A stretch of DNA of 64,000 nt, taken from positions 19,710,955 through 19,774,954 of the forward strand of contig CM023449.1 of assembly GCA_013339765.2 (NCBI GenBank), written 5' to 3'. The notes under the pieces are model-generated. The model was not told the origin of the DNA, did not search any database, and worked only from the letters and a program-made list of their open reading frames with translations. Both the position numbers and the translations under genes were made by a program. The stretch comes from Haemaphysalis longicornis. Taxonomy: Eukaryota; Arthropoda; Arachnida; Ixodida; Ixodidae. Every line of letters starts with the position of its first letter. Positions within the stretch are counted from its first letter, which is position 1. This document shows, one piece after another, positions 46,925-60,455 of this stretch.

Positions 46925-46925
46925 T

Positions 46926-49146
46926 ATACAAAAAGATTGCTGGCTGTAGCTTATAGCATGATGCAATTTATATAATTTTGCCCTTTTTCGACCCTTGCAA
47001 TGTCCCATTCGGATGTGTGTTACGGCACATTCGGCGGGAACGACCCGTGAGGTCCAGTATGCGTGCGTCGACATTGCTGCCATTCATAACTAATTATCTA
47101 AATGCACTCCGGCGTTGAAAGTGCAGCGAAAACTGCTCCAGTGCGCCCCAGCCGAACTTACTCTATGCAGGTATGTACGTAAGTACACTGGGGCAAACCC
47201 AATTGGTGCCACACTAAATGCACCAAATAAAAGGGATTTTATTGCTTACTTCGCGGCTCTAGGCTATGCATCAACTTGTGGAGAGTGAACGCCACGCGTT
47301 AAAAATGCAGCCCTAGTGAGCCCAACAGCTGATTCTGCATAAAGACATCCTTAAGCAAAAAAGAGAAATTAAAGCAGCTATTGCTACCCCCAAGACGAAG
47401 ACGAAAAAAAGAAGCCCAAGAAGGCTTCTTTAGAGATCAAAGTTGTCATTAGGGGCGCTTAATAAAAAAAAAAGCTCAGAAACTGGCATCACATGGTTTC
47501 GAAGCTGTTTGTTCTCCTTTCCCAAAGTTGGGAAACATAACCCAGTGAACGCTGTAGTACTACGCCTTTGAAGCAACGAACAGTTCATATTGAAACTCAT
47601 TGACTCTCGCGCACTCAACTCCATCGGCAAAAGTGGACGTTAACTAAAGACTCGTCTTGAAAGGCTAAAAACAAAATATCTCAGACCTTCCGCCGAATGC
47701 TCTTTGTGTGGTCTTCCAAAAAATGAGACAAGAAATTAAAAAAAGAAAACTTAAGCAGCTTCCACGCTCCTTTTCCTCACTGGCGACGCTGATGGGTTTT
47801 GGCTGGCTTCTGTTTTCCGTCAATGTCACGGTAACCCGAAGACGGTGAAAAACACTTTGGTCTGCCGGAGACGCTGCTCACACAGTTGCTCAATCTCATC
47901 CACCCTCAGATCTGCACTTATATTCCCTGGACGCGTATGAGTCCCGACGAAATAAGGAGGTTAGATTTCATCACAGCGTATCTGTGAAAGAGGCCCCGCT
48001 TTTCGACATACCCGGCCGGAGAAGCTCAATTCAGCACGAACAGGCGGGATATGCCTTCACTCCCGCGACTGCTTCTTATTCGCTTGATGTCGTAAATTAC
48101 TGTAAACGCCCCGGACGCATTAGCAGACGTTCTCCGGAAGATGTCGACAGGCTGTACGAAAGTAAAAGCGTTCACTTGAAGAGGTCTTTCTCTGCTGTGG
48201 AAATATCAAGAGCGGTTGCATTCACATCAGCGATTTTAAGGTTAGTGTGAGGAGACAGAAGATAGGGTAAGGTTCTCATCCAATAGACAGCGCTTGCACC
48301 CCCTTACTCGCCAGAAAAAAAAAAATGACGTTCCAAGAAGAACTCGTGACCGGCCGCAATGAAGGTGACTCGTGAAGCTTGGTTCTACAAACGAAATTAG
48401 TATTACACAAGCAAGAAAAAAAGTTGATCTCAGAGTCGTGGTACCCTTATTTTTTGGTGCGGCTTGTACTCAATAGGCCACTTTAGTCAAAGCTAGATTT
48501 TTTAGTGGGTCAGCATGCTGTAGTGAAGACTAACTATACAGAGTAAGTACGATGTATACCTACAGAGACTCCCTACGAATGTGCAGGTTGCGGACGGTTT
48601 TCTTGGAGGCATTACACCCACTGAATGCCAGCCCTGCAATTCATCTGTCAGTAGCTGCTGATAGGGAAACGTTCGGTTCGACCACTAAACAAAGCGTCGT
48701 ATTCGTTCAGACGCTCACGGTACCGTTATAAGACAAGATAGCTCGATGTTAGTTTCACTCCTCATCAAGCCATAACGATGAGCGGTATTACGTGCGTGTG
48801 GTTGTGTACTCAATGGGAAGGAACATCAGCATCCCTCTCACAATCCCCCTTCCCATCTTAGTGAGGAGCCGGAGAAGTCGACGCAAAAGGGGGTGTCTCA
48901 ATGGCGCTTAATGGAGAGATGGATCGCATTCCTCCCCTTGTCAATTACCAGGCCCCCCGCTCCTCGCGCTAATGGAATCACTTTTTCCCAACCGAAACCA
49001 ACCCCGAAGTGTACTCTATTCGGAACTGTGTACTATATTCATACTGTTCCGAAGGATCCTATTTTATGAAAAATAAATCGGTGATTTATCGCTGCACCGC
49101 AGCAAGTCGCGGTCATTTTCGTATCTCCCTCAGCAGTGCCGTAGTT
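46926..49146. other. Unassigned interval
   Basis: An 88-codon open frame (47984-48250) is the longest, with no recognised domain or convincing splice context. No repeats were identified. Confidence 0.45.
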
Positions 49147-49154
49147 TCCATCGG

Positions 49155-49405
49155 ACCCGCCGCGGTGGCTCAGTGGCTAAGGCGTTGTGCTGCTGAACAC
49201 GAGTTCGCGGGTTCGATTCCCGGCTGCGGCAGCCGCTTTTCTGATGGAGGCGAAAAGCAAAAACGCCCGTTTGAACGAAATATCGGCGCACGTTAAAGAT
49301 CCCCGGGTGGACAAAATTAATCCGGAGCCCTCCAGTACGGCGCGCCTCATCGCGTGTGTTGCGTCGGCGCGTTAAACCCTTCAATCAATCAATCATCAAT
49401 CAGTG
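49155..49405 (+). mobile_element. tRNA-derived SINE, full length, with target-site duplications
   Basis: The tRNA-like head has a perfect A box TGGCTCAGTGG (49166-49176) and B box GGTTCGATTCC (49210-49220). A conserved tick-SINE body follows (CGCACGTTAAAGATCCCCGG, AATTAATCCGGAGCCCTCCA). The tail is TCAA repeats (about 49380-49402). TCCATCGG is duplicated on both sides (49147-49154 and 49406-49413). The intact head and near-perfect boxes suggest a fairly young insertion. Confidence 0.92.
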
Positions 49406-49647
49406 TCCATCGGTTCACAGCCAAGAATGTTGCGATGACATACCATGGCTAATCGGCCACAATCACGAGAAAGCGGGGTAACCATGCGCCAACATTATTA
49501 AGGCAAAACTATCGTCAAGTTCGATTGCAATTTCTTTCGGGGGCAAAGCACCTTTGGGGCTCGGTCTGTCGGCGTCTCCTATTGTCGTCTCTTGTAGTCG
49601 CAGTACTAAAGCATGGGGCACTCGCTGTCCAACGCCTCGCGCTAGAA

Positions 49648-49877
<230 letters not shown>

Positions 49878-50699
49878 TTTATTGCGGTTGTTCACAGATT
49901 ACAAATGATTACTTCGTAGAAGGTTTATTCCGTGGGTTAGAACTTCAGCCTTCTAAAATAGCAACGAGCGAGGGTGTCTACAAGGCATGCCAGCTTGGGC
50001 CCTAGGTTGGGTAGCGATATCGTTGTAACTAGGACGACCACGTGGGCAGAAGAAGCAGAACAGATTCGTCAAAGACATCGCCCTTACAAACGCATCAAAG
50101 GAAACTAGAGGACCTTACTGTGACAGTACACGCGCTCAGCTATATCAAAAGTATTGCGTAATCCTACAACAAGATTTCATATCATGGCCTTATAGGCCAA
50201 GCCTAATTCGTCTGATCACAACGAAAACACGTTCCACAGAACTTATTTCCCAGTTAATGCTTGTCTTTTTGCTGTTCGAACCCTCGGCAATCTCTTTCGC
50301 AGGCTCAAAATTGTGCCATCTTTGTTGACTCCCGGAATCCATCGGCGGAGAGCCCTTGCGTGCAGCCGGTGGTCACTTTGGTTAGAGAAAGGTCACTCCT
50401 ATCTTGTAACGCGCCCAAAATAGCGTTCGGTTCCCACGAGAGCACGCCCATGGTCATTCACAAGCCCGGCGAAGCGGAAGTATAAAGGCACAAAGCTGCA
50501 GGCGTGGCTTTCTTAGGCCCACTACTCCTTCCGCAACGCCGCCGAACGTGCCGTTCACGTGAACCAGCTGCAGCAGCCATGTTGATTTCCCGCCATTTAC
50601 GTTGCAATTTGCTCACTCTTCGGTGGTGAGTATGGAGGGAGAGAGCTGAGAGAGGAGAGAGAGGGGGGGGGGGGGGAGCGTTATTCTCTAAACAGCCCT
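49878..50699. other. Unassigned interval with a GA/G tract
   Basis: No gene was recognised. A GA-rich tract ending in a run of G lies at about 50635-50678. Confidence 0.5.
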
Positions 50700-51420
50700 A
50701 GCCCGGGCTGTCGTGCCACAGTCCTCCATTAGGCATTAGAAGATGGCCGGTCTGTAGAACTCCCAGAGGTCCGCACTAACACGAAGGCAGTGGGCCGCCA
50801 GAAGTTCTTGCGTCGATTTGACGCAGGACCCGGGTTCACCCAGTCCTGTCAAAAAAGCGATGCGGGAACGCAGGCGTGGTGTTAGGTTTGGCGGATGGCA
50901 CTCCCAGTAAATGTGTCGTACTGATGATTAGGAAGGGCAGTTGGGTGTAGGGCAAGTGGGACGCGAAAGGATGCCATGTATGTAGTGGATACGGGATGGA
51001 GTGATAAGAGAGGAGGTTTGTGCTTTCCTGACCACAGATGTGGCTTCACGGGAGAGGCTGAGGTGGGGGACCGGGAAACAGTGCTTGCTTGCGCGTAGCG
51101 CGCAGAGATGCTGTCGGCGTGCCTGATGTTGTGATTTTTTTTGAGCGCCAGGGTGGTGCACGTTTGGCCACAACATGGACGGACCCGGGGAGAGTCCCCG
51201 GGTAAGCGCGTGTGCTCGAGCATTGCCGTCCAAGTTGGCGTGGCGGGGAACAATACCAGCGCTTTCTTGTGGGGAGGATGGGCGCGAAGGGCGCAGTTGA
51301 GGGTGTCAGAGGTATGAGGGTGTGTGGTGTATCGAGAAATATTTCGTAGCGCCTCCTGCGAGTCACTAAACACGAAAATTCGACGGCGGCGGCTATGGAA
51401 GAAGTTATGGGGAAAAAGTT
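50700..51420 (-). mobile_element. LINE 3' end: RNase H and C-terminal region
   Basis: On the minus strand the RNase H part starts with FSDSQEALRNI (about 51370), then a frameshifted segment with GNARAHALTRGL, the typical end of LINE RNase H. This is followed by LSREATSVVRKAQTSSLITP and HYIHG, and a tail frame with HIYWECHPP. The coding text ends near 50735. Upstream RT is absent, so it is a 5'-truncated copy. The family differs from LINE B. Confidence 0.75.
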
Positions 51421-53727
51421 GGCCTTAGGCAGGGAAGGGGGATAAGCAACATCTGAGAGATATTCGGTATCTACAGGTGTTTCCGGGCTTAATCCACTGT
51501 CGTAATTCCAGCCGCGCTTTGCTCCTATTTTCGGTGTACGGTACGCAAACGTTTATTGTTTCATATTTTGCTTCATTATTCAGCCATGCTTCGTCACTCT
51601 GTACGGCGGGAACCATTTTTATTAATCTCAAAAGACTACCTAATGCAGTGCCCTCATCACATAAGCACCGAATTAAACGGTGTGGATGGTGCCGTAACAT
51701 ATATGCCGCATATTCACTCTGATTGCTTGGAGGGCGGCGACGCATGCGCGGAGAACTTATCTGGCTGCGCTGCCCTGTGCAGTTTAACCAAAATCCGCAT
51801 ATGCGGAAACATCGCCCGCATGCTCAAGGCATCCTTGTTCTTCCTTTGAAACCACGAATCAGAATCTTCAGAATTTTTCCTAAGTATCGTCTTCGCAACC
51901 ACGCACGAGACATATTATCCGCTATGAACGGCTAGACTTGTTTTTAATTTTAACCAGCTCCCAAGCTGCAAGAGTAACGACAGCTTTATTATTACTCCAT
52001 TCCCCCCCCCCCCCCCCCCCTTTTTTTTTTCGCACATAACCTAAGGATTTGCTAAACCGATGTCTTACACGCCAGCTATTAGGGCTGTACTGAGTACTTA
52101 GCAATCACCGAACAGCGCAGTGAGTTTTTCCTTGCACAAAAGCGATCGATCCCACTACGCCGACGCTGCCCGGAAGCTCTCTGATCTAGACGGCGTTCAC
52201 CCGATACGCGTCTTGCAAATACGGCACCGGGTCAGCAGAGCGCCACGCCGCCGCCGGCGGGACCCGGCTCGCCGTCCCTGAGTCTCGATCGCGCAGGCGC
52301 GCCAGACAGCGCGGCGACCGAACGACCGACTGCCTCCGGGTCTGTGCAACACCCCATACATAAGAGGAAGCCCGAGTTTCGACTCCTGACTGGCTTCACT
52401 CTTTCTCTAAGGCGATAAGTTACCTCAACCGCGCTCTAGCGGTGCTCACCAGCGTCGACGAGGGGCGGAAAAATTAGGAGGCTGTCACCGGTCGTTATAC
52501 GATGACCCCAAGCGATGCTTTCTTACCTAGGTGGTGTCCGTTTGCAGCGCGGAATGGGGAAACCGGGAAATGGAGCGGCGAAGAAAGGAAGCTGGGGAAC
52601 AACGCGGCGAGAAAGCGGTGAACGTCGGGAGGGGCGGGAGAGAATGGGGAAGCAGAACGCCGCGAAACGAAACACAAAAGACGATAAACAGGAGTCTTGC
52701 TTGATATTAGAATCAATTTAAAATGTTGCAAGTCAAGCAACAAAAAAATTGGGTGCTTGTAGAAAAAATCAGTTTTCAAGAAAACATAGTTTGAGGAATA
52801 AATAGAAAAAAAAGAGGAAGACCCCGTGTTTACAACCGGTTTGCAAGATAAATGCGACACTTAGAAATAAAAGAGAATGTAGACGAGGCAATAACTCAAG
52901 TATCAAATTGATGGGAGAGGTGGGAACGGAGGCACGTTGTGCAGAGGTAAAACGAACGGCAATGCTCCTTTATTATGGATGCAGGAAACAAACTTTAATA
53001 AAGTAATACATGTGTCGCGAGCTTCCTAACTCTCGTGGGACTGTTGAGAAAACGCCAAAAAGTGTGTCAGGAACTAAGCACACAGTTTTTTTTTATCTAC
53101 ATAGCTGGATCGAGGCAGATATTATTGCAATGTTGTTCTTCATAGCTCCTGTTTTTTTTAACAATGTCTGTTTTGACTTGGCATCGAAGTGCGTTTATAA
53201 TAAATCGAATGCCCTAGGTTATGCGTTTTTCGCCCTCTGGGTCTAGGCCGTCGCTAGGCACGAACAAATAGAAGATTTTGGATCATTTTTGCGCAAACCA
53301 CGTATTTCATTCCTGATTGGTTGAGCCACAATGAAAAGAATGACTTTCACAAATTTCAGCCCTACGTTAACGTAGCACATATTACGTGGCGTTGCATTTT
53401 ATAGAGTTTATGGATGAGAGGCGTACGCTACGGCACTTACCTGAAAATGCCGACAGAACACAGTCCAGCTATCATATCTGATTATTCGTTAGCCATACCT
53501 CTCCCACCACAAATAACTCAAACAAATAAAATATTCGAATTACCTCGAAAGAAAGAAACAAAACCCTCAGATAGAGTTTTGGAACATTTTCAGTTTTTAT
53601 CCATTTTCACACTTTCAGATCTTTCAAAACTCTCAGATAGGGTGCGGCTTGTGAACCTAGAAAGTAAGGACGGTAATAACAAGTGATACTACGCCGGTGT
53701 GAAGTTCGGGCTTATTGGTGATGCATT
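51421..53727. other. Unassigned interval with C/T homopolymers and a GC-rich patch
   Basis: A run of about 16 C followed by 10 T lies at 52004-52030. A GC-rich segment (about 52150-52340) precedes CATACATAAGAGGAAG, which could be a weak TATA-like context, but no exon follows. No domain-bearing frames were seen. Confidence 0.4.
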
Positions 53728-53835
53728 CTTGTAGACGAAGAGCAAAACAGGCGCAGGACGAGACAAGAGGTTGGACGAGGACGTGCAGCTCGTACTCGTT
53801 TGTCTCGTCCTGACTCTCTTTGCGTTGTCTACAAG
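53728..53835. repeat. Hairpin related to Penelope termini
   Basis: Arms at 53728-53766 and 53800-53835 are imperfect complements beginning CTTGTAGAC and carrying CAGGACGAGACAA against TTGTCTCGTCCTG. Confidence 0.75.
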
Positions 53836-55304
53836 ATTTATTTTCGGCGTCACCTAGTGCTCTAAAAAATAACAATAAAATTGCTCGTTTATCCCGCTCA
53901 AAAACCAAACTGTATACTTGACCGTGTATAAATAAATTAGCGTGCACTGCTTCCGACTCGTTGCAGCACCGCCAGGTTTATTTCAAGCTGCTTCAGAACA
54001 CCACCGCTTATAAATCCGTTGGCCGCTGCAGAATCCACGTGCGGTCGGATACAAATGTCGGTCATCCGTTCCCATACAAGGCAGGGCCCGGCAAGCCCGC
54101 GCAAAAGCGCAGCGAAAAAAAAAACAAAAAGGGCATATATCGGGAGCGCACACTTCGGGCCCAGCCCAGGCGGAAGTCGGAAGACAGGTAGTACGGAAAG
54201 GGAAGACGAAATGGAAAGGGGGACCCGGCGCTACGAGTAGCCGCACCCCGAGCGGCAAATACAAAGCGCGCCAGCGCGGCAGCAATAAGCAATAAAAACA
54301 AGCGAAAGGCGCGAAAACGCGCCATCGCGCGCGGCCACACGCTCGCACACACACACACGCACACGCTACGCGAACCTGAACGGGCGGCTAGGGAAGAAGG
54401 GACGTAAGCTTCCCGCGTGAGGAAAGGGAGGCGCGCGCAACCAATCGATGCCGTTACCTGCACCGGGACGGCCGCGCACTCGGTCCCTGGGTCAACGACC
54501 CGGGAGCCCGGGAATCCAGGGCGGACTCTCTTTCCAAAGCGGGCCCCGGGCAGCCCAGCACGGCGGCCCTCCCTCCTCCAGCGCGTCTTCCCTGCAGAAC
54601 CTTTTTTTCCCTCCCCAACGGTGTCTCGTTCTCCCCATTTCATTCCCCTAATCATTCTCTCCCAAAGCGTTTTGTCCTCACCGCCCTCCCATATGTCTTT
54701 CCCAATACCTATGTGAGCCCGTTCTCCCAAATTTCCCCTCTCCGCCTTCTCCCCTCCTTTCAGATCCCACACCGCCCGCAAAGGCTTCCCGTCCCCGGCC
54801 GAACCTTCCCACAACCCGACCCCCCCTTCCTCCGGAGCTTGCACTCGCCGATTTGACGACAGTTTTAAAGACGACCCAGTCACCTCGTGCCCACACGCCC
54901 TTCCCTAGCGACCTCTTCTCCACACGGGCCGCTTCCCGCCGTCTCCGTGCAACGACCTCCGCTGTGGTCCGGGCTCGAAGCGCAACCCCCGAGTAAAGTA
55001 AACGCCGATACCCGCTGGGTTACCATACTCCGCTGTCTTTTTGGTTTTTTGTGTCCCTAGTGTAGGTAATCCAATTTGTTCGCGATACGTGCCCCAAGTT
55101 TCGTTCTGGTTTTTTTACGGGGTTAAAATTTCGGTTAGGGTGGTTCTGTTAAAGGCATAAAGTTCCTAGAGCTTCATCAGGTCGCGCTTTAACGCAACCT
55201 TTGTTTTATTTATTTCCGGTAACTGGGGAAGCGTTCTGTAACAGAGGACCAAGACATTCTTGATCGATTCGCATCGCAGAAAATATATCTTGCAGTACCA
55301 TTGA
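53836..55304. other. GC-rich interval without a recognised gene
   Basis: 54050-54960 is notably GC-rich. An open minus-strand frame of 273 codons (54062-54883) is low-complexity (Gly/Arg-rich) with no domain, so I read it as a by-product of composition. A CA tract lies at about 54345-54365. A distal regulatory role is possible but unsupported. Confidence 0.35.
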
Positions 55305-55645
55305 AAAAATTAGCAGTGGCTTAGCTCGGCTATGCCAGTATATACGTAGTGTGGGCTAAGGTTCAGCTGGTTATTCTTAGGTTTCCTGGTTGTCTAGTAT
55401 TAGCTTATTATCATTCTTACTGCTGCTAAAACGATTTCCAATCCAATAAATTTAATCGAATCCAATCCAATTTATTTCAATTCAATCCAATCCATGTCGG
55501 GGCGGCGGCGGCTCCGGCGCGCCAGCTGTGCGCCGTGAGACAGCCACTGCTCCTCGCGCATGCGCAGCATGCCTCTCCAGGAGCCATGTGAAACTGCTCA
55601 ACCTCGGCCAGTGTAGCTCACGCTACAAAATGTTTTGAGTTTGAT
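55305..55645 (-). repeat. Dispersed repeat family E, copy 2
   Basis: This is the reverse complement of blocks at 1137-1246 and 1505-1630. Its middle holds an imperfect ATCCAATCCAA simple repeat (about 55438-55495) that copy 1 lacks. Confidence 0.65.
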
Positions 55646-56755
55646 GCGAATAGTTATCTCCTAATCTATGGCTCAAGTTTGCCTTCAAAGGGTGCTCCAG
55701 GATAAGCACGCTAGTACTGCGGTGAAGTTTAACAGCGGCTTGCATAAAATAAAGAGATTGTAAAAGCAAACTACAAACCGGATTTATTTGAAGCAACAGG
55801 CATTTGGCAACTTACCTAACACCGTTGTGGCCACGAAAGACGTTGTTTTCAGCGCGCAGAAAATTTAAGAATGATGGTAAAGCCTTCAAGCATCACGCAC
55901 AACCTCGGCAGTTATGTAATAGTCGTAACGCCAAAATAGTGTTGTCAGCGAGTTCGTTTCATGTTAGTGTTCAAGTGGCGCAATAGACCGGAAGTAGAGG
56001 CGCCACTACAATCGCAGTCATTGCTTCTTGTCAGGGGTTTTCTTCAGTGGACGCCAATCGCACAAACATGGCATGTGATGTCATAAAGACTGAGATAAAG
56101 TTGTTGGCGAATAAGTAGCTGTTGGTGTGTTTTCCTCATCCTGTAAATGAAGTTTCCGTTGAGAATGGTATCATTTCTATTCGGGCAAAGCAGTTTTTTT
56201 AATGAATTATGCCTAAATTTTGTCTTCAGGGCCTCTTATGCATAAAAAGGTAAAACAAAAAAGTGTCGGAAATCTACTGCTCAAAGGTACGAACAGTGCG
56301 CGTCGCACTGTTCGTACTGTTTGCTGTTGGTTTTGTAGCTGTTGGTACAAAACAAACAGCAAAACAGTACAAAAAATGTGATTGCAGTTCTTTTGACCAG
56401 ACATTATCTTTCTTTATCTTAAAAAAGCCTATAGCAGAACAGTAAAATAAATGGGGTTTGAGAGCTTTGAATCGGGCGTTTTTGTGGGCTTGGTTTAAGA
56501 ACCATATGTATTGTTCTTGAAGAGTAGCTGAAGTCGGGATAGTGACTTTACAGCGGCGCTTATATAGGCCCGAAGCACCAGGCGACTCGTACAAACCCGT
56601 CACACGGAAATAATGACCGCGTCCCGCCACGAATAAAAGCGCAGAATGCGCAATGGGTCACAAAATCCCAATTCGAAGAGCCACTCTTTTAAATGTAGAG
56701 TGTGAAATTCGAGCAGTAAAAAGTGGTTTAAAAGAAAACAAAAGAGAAGAAAACA

Positions 56756-56814
<59 letters not shown>

Positions 56815-59679
56815 GAAAGAATGAATGAATGAAAGAGGAATAATATCAGAGGAAAGAGGAATATTATCAGTAAAAAATTCACGTTTGTGGGTTCTTATTC
56901 TCAGAGCACATGTTCTCAAAGCCACATGTGCTCGAAAACCCATGTTCTCGAAACCCTTGAAGCCACCGAGAAACCGTCATGGTACCCATTACCCCCATTA
57001 TACTAGATTGCCCGTTTTAGTGTTGCTCAGGCTTTCGCGTAATAATATTCTAGGATGCTGCAATTTTATTTAAAAGTTTACTGTGCGAATAGTTTACCCG
57101 AAAGCATGCATGTGCATACTGAAGAGGTTGTTGTTGCTGAAACGTTTATTGAGAAACTTGTTTTTTTACGTGCAGCACTTAGTTCATGCACGCATATCTT
57201 AGGGTCATTCTCGCATCTGCTACAGGATACACTCGAATTTTGTGCTCAAGCTGTCGTGTTAAAAGTGCAGAACGCCCCCCTAAATTATTATAAAACCCTA
57301 CTAAGAAAACGTGGAACTGCTGTGGAGTGATGCATCCTAGAAAATCTTTGGAGAATCCCCAAGCGGATACTGAAGTATCGATTCTGTTACTATAAGCCCA
57401 CTTTCGGGACCCTGCTACGGAGAACTAAACTAAGGATACAAAAAGTATACACTTCAGTCCGTTTAGAAATCAAAGATCTGTGTTGAAAATGCTATGGCTC
57501 ATGAAGCACCGTACTTTTTCATAACAAGTAGGCAATCGTAATGCTGCTTCACAATCTTTCACACCCCTTTCTTGAAAAAAAGCTTAAATATTCCAATTGA
57601 AATAGTAACCAGTTTCGTTTGCAACCTTGCGTCCACAATTTCATCACGGTGCACTAAGAGAGCGAGCGAGCGAGCGAGAGAGAGAGAGAGAGAGAGAAGA
57701 GAAGAGAGAGAGAGAGAGGAGGAGAGATGCAGCTAATAGAGAGAGAGATATAGATAGATAAGAGCGAGAGGAGATGAGAGAGAGAGAGAGACTGGGGGGA
57801 GAGAAGAGAAGAATACCTCTTTTTTGCCGAGCAGAGGCTGATGTTTTGGGCCTCGCTCTGTGAAAGTCATACCTTGTCCGGGATTCCTTGGCCTCGACTG
57901 ATTCTGCTAAACAATAACACTTAGAATCTGCAACAAAGCTGCAAAACACGCCAATCTTTTTGAAGGAAACATCGTCCGCATATAAAACTGCCTGACATTG
58001 TGGTGCTCGGTCGCAGCCAAGAGACAAAGAAAAGTGGCGCACTAGGCTAACCCATCTTGATTTTCAGAGCGTGACCCAGTTGAACAATGCAAATTTACGC
58101 ACGTTACGGGTCAACCTCGCTATGTTGGCCAACGGGGTCGCGGACACATGAGACGTTCTCGACATACCCAAGCAGCCTCCGAACATGGGCGCCTCGACCA
58201 TTGCTTTACTCGGGCTTTTCAATTTGCGCCACGAACCGACAAGAAGAATGCAAGTGCTGCAACCAACAAGCAGTATTTCTACCGCACGCGTAGTCGACAA
58301 AGACCGCCTTACTCTGGCACAGATATCTAACACTACAGCCTTCTTCGAAACACTTTCTTCCAGAGCAAAGCATTGAATAAGCGAGGAAGAAGCACACGAA
58401 GGCAATAATGGCAGGACAGATTCTGCCGACACCATTCCGAGCACAATACCGACGAGTTACGACTCGTTAGGATGATGTCGGCTCGAGGGAGGTCGGTCAT
58501 TATTGAGGCCGCCTTATACACCGAGCGCCAATAAGCGGCCAACGAGAGATAAAGTACACGCATCGGAGTTTCGTACGCCGCAAGCGCTAAGATGTAGGTT
58601 ATTTTAGTTTTCTTTCAACGCCGGAAAGCAAGGGAAACAAAGATTCGCGCGTCTTCCCCAACACCCTCTGTATTCCTTGTTCACCAGTGACACATAAAAA
58701 CGCTGTAAAGATTTTGTGAGGCTTAGCAAAGGACTCAGAGAAAAGTGTGTCCGTCCGCTAACTCGTTTCATGTAGGTCAGTCTCAAAGAAAACAAACAAC
58801 TGTCTTTTCAAGCGACGACACAGTTTCATAGCTGTAGCGTGACCCGCTTTTCTTTCGTGCTGGCAAATTTTCAAAGCTAGCGGCTATCACTCGATAGTGG
58901 AACAGAACGCGACTATATGTATCTAGGACAAGGCGACAAGGAAGAAATATGCATACAGTTTTCGGGGCACAGATTCTTGGGTACGCCTATATTTAGCTGA
59001 CACAGTGTCCAGATAAAACAATTCTTTATTCTCGTCTTGATGGGTAGGATGCGTACGTCATATAAAGCTCCGTCTGGCAAGCTACCTGGAACCAATACTG
59101 TGATGGTTATGACCAGCCAGAATTGATGAGGATGCACCTCGCGTACGAAAGCTTTATGGGCACGTGACTGTGCTGCTCGATTGGTGGAAAGGAACGGTAA
59201 CAGCCTTCTGCCCCCATTCCCCCGTCATACCACTTAATAAAACAGGGAATGGTCATTCAAGTCACAAGCGAAAAAAGCTAGTGATAGAAAGTTTTAAACA
59301 GCAAAGATTTAAAAAAAAAGGGGGGGGGGGGGAGGGGGGACTGCGGGCATTCATTCTCGAGCCTTCGCTGTCATCGACCCGCTTTCCCCTGTTGGTGTCG
59401 TAGGGACAGCCTCTCGTACAATACCGCGTGACGAAAAACTAGATTGTGAGCAGCGCCTGCTGTCCGCGTGGTTTCCGAAAAAAAAACGCCGAACTGTCCT
59501 CCTGCACGAACTTCCTTGGTGTTGTCCTCTCTCTCCCATTTTCTCTCCCGCTCTCTCTATCAAACAGCACTGCTCTGAATGCTGAGTCATACGGGATAGA
59601 CAGAATAAGGAAAGAGGGGAAAAAGGGAGTGGAAGACTTGATAAGAGGGCCAGAAGAAGGAAGGGAGGTGAACGGACGA
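55646..59679. other. Unassigned interval with GAAA and GA microsatellites
   Basis: (GAAA)n lies at 56756-56813, interrupted GA repeats at about 57659-57799 and an A-run then G-run at about 59310-59338. Frames at 57055-57330 and 58064-58444 show no recognised domains. Confidence 0.45.
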
Positions 59680-60317
59680 ATTTACTGGGGCCCGCGCTTA
59701 AAAGCGCGACAGGAACATGGACGCGCGATCGAGCAGACGACGGCACAAAAGCGAAACAGATTGCCCAATAGGCGCCCGGCCGTGACGTCACTGCCCGGGA
59801 TCCACCAATGGGGGCGCAGTACGGACAGAGCGGTAACCGCGGCCACCGCGTTCACCGCACCCTGCTCCATAGGGAGGAATTCTTCCTCCTTCCCCGCGGG
59901 AAAGCGGACCGCGGTGCGAAACCACGCGCTCAGGAAAGGAGGTCAGTAGTGAGACACAGGACGGCTGGAGAAAGGAAAAAAAAAAGGGGGGAGCGCGAGT
60001 TCGCCGGGGACGCCCGTCAAAAGGCGAGCAGCATCTTGGCGAGCCTCACTTCCGCGTTCCCGAGGCGAGCGTGTGGAGCGCTCGCGCGCGCGCTCTCAGT
60101 TCGAACAGTGCGAAAGCGCGGGAAAACATTTACACATATCAGCTAAACATATCACGGAGTCGGTTTCGCCGTTCGAAACATTCCTGCTGTGTTCGCGCGC
60201 TCTTCTTAGGGCTAGAGTCGCGTTTTGCTAGTTTCAGTCGCTCCCCAAACTCAGCTCAGTTTTATTTTTTTCGCCCTTCTCTTGGGGAACTATCCAGAGC
60301 ATCGTAGGAGACCGAGC
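59680..60317 (+). promoter_or_regulatory. CpG-rich promoter and 5' UTR region of the Di-Ras gene
   Basis: The region is GC-rich with frequent CpG. It holds a perfect CRE palindrome TGACGTCA (59783-59790), a CCAAT box (59805-59809) and a second CCCAAT (about 59764-59769). An arthropod-type initiator TCAGT is at 60096-60100, and another TCAGT lies near 60255. No clear TATA box was seen. Position directly upstream of the ATG at 60318 supports a promoter, but the transcription start is not determined and an upstream non-coding exon is possible. Confidence 0.45.
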
Positions 60318-60455
60318 ATGCCTGAACAGAGCAACGACTACAGGGTGGTCGTGTTTGGAGCCGGTGGCGTCGGAAAGAGCTCCCTGGTTCTACGCTTCGT
60401 AAAAGGAACGTTCCGGGAGAGCTACATCCCCACCATTGAAGACACCTACAGACAG
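60318..60455 (+). CDS. DIRAS2: Di-Ras coding exon 1
   Basis: Forty-six codons from MPEQSNDYRV, the family's usual N-terminus, through the P-loop and switch I, ending with Gln46. The donor is CAG|GTAAG (60456), a strong match to consensus. The start context is GAGCATGCC; no in-frame upstream ATG in this exon would give a family-like extension. Confidence 0.95.

Noticed and set aside
47984..48250. Possible host exon of 88 codons
   Set aside because: No recognisable motif and no paired splice-linked exon; codon composition is not distinctive.
49157..49228. tRNA gene
   Set aside because: The A and B boxes are present, but the sequence continues into a conserved SINE body and tail with target duplications, and the cloverleaf is not closed.
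54062..54883. Open minus-strand frame of 273 codons
   Set aside because: It lies in GC-rich DNA, is Gly/Arg/Phe low-complexity, runs through a CA tract, overlaps open frames on the other strand and has no recognisable domain.
58064..58444. Open minus-strand frame of 126 codons
   Set aside because: No domain; overlapping frames on the plus strand are equally open.
59446..59949. Open plus-strand frame of 167 codons upstream of Di-Ras
   Set aside because: It lies in the CpG-rich promoter region, has no domain, and overlaps a minus-strand frame of similar length; best explained by composition.
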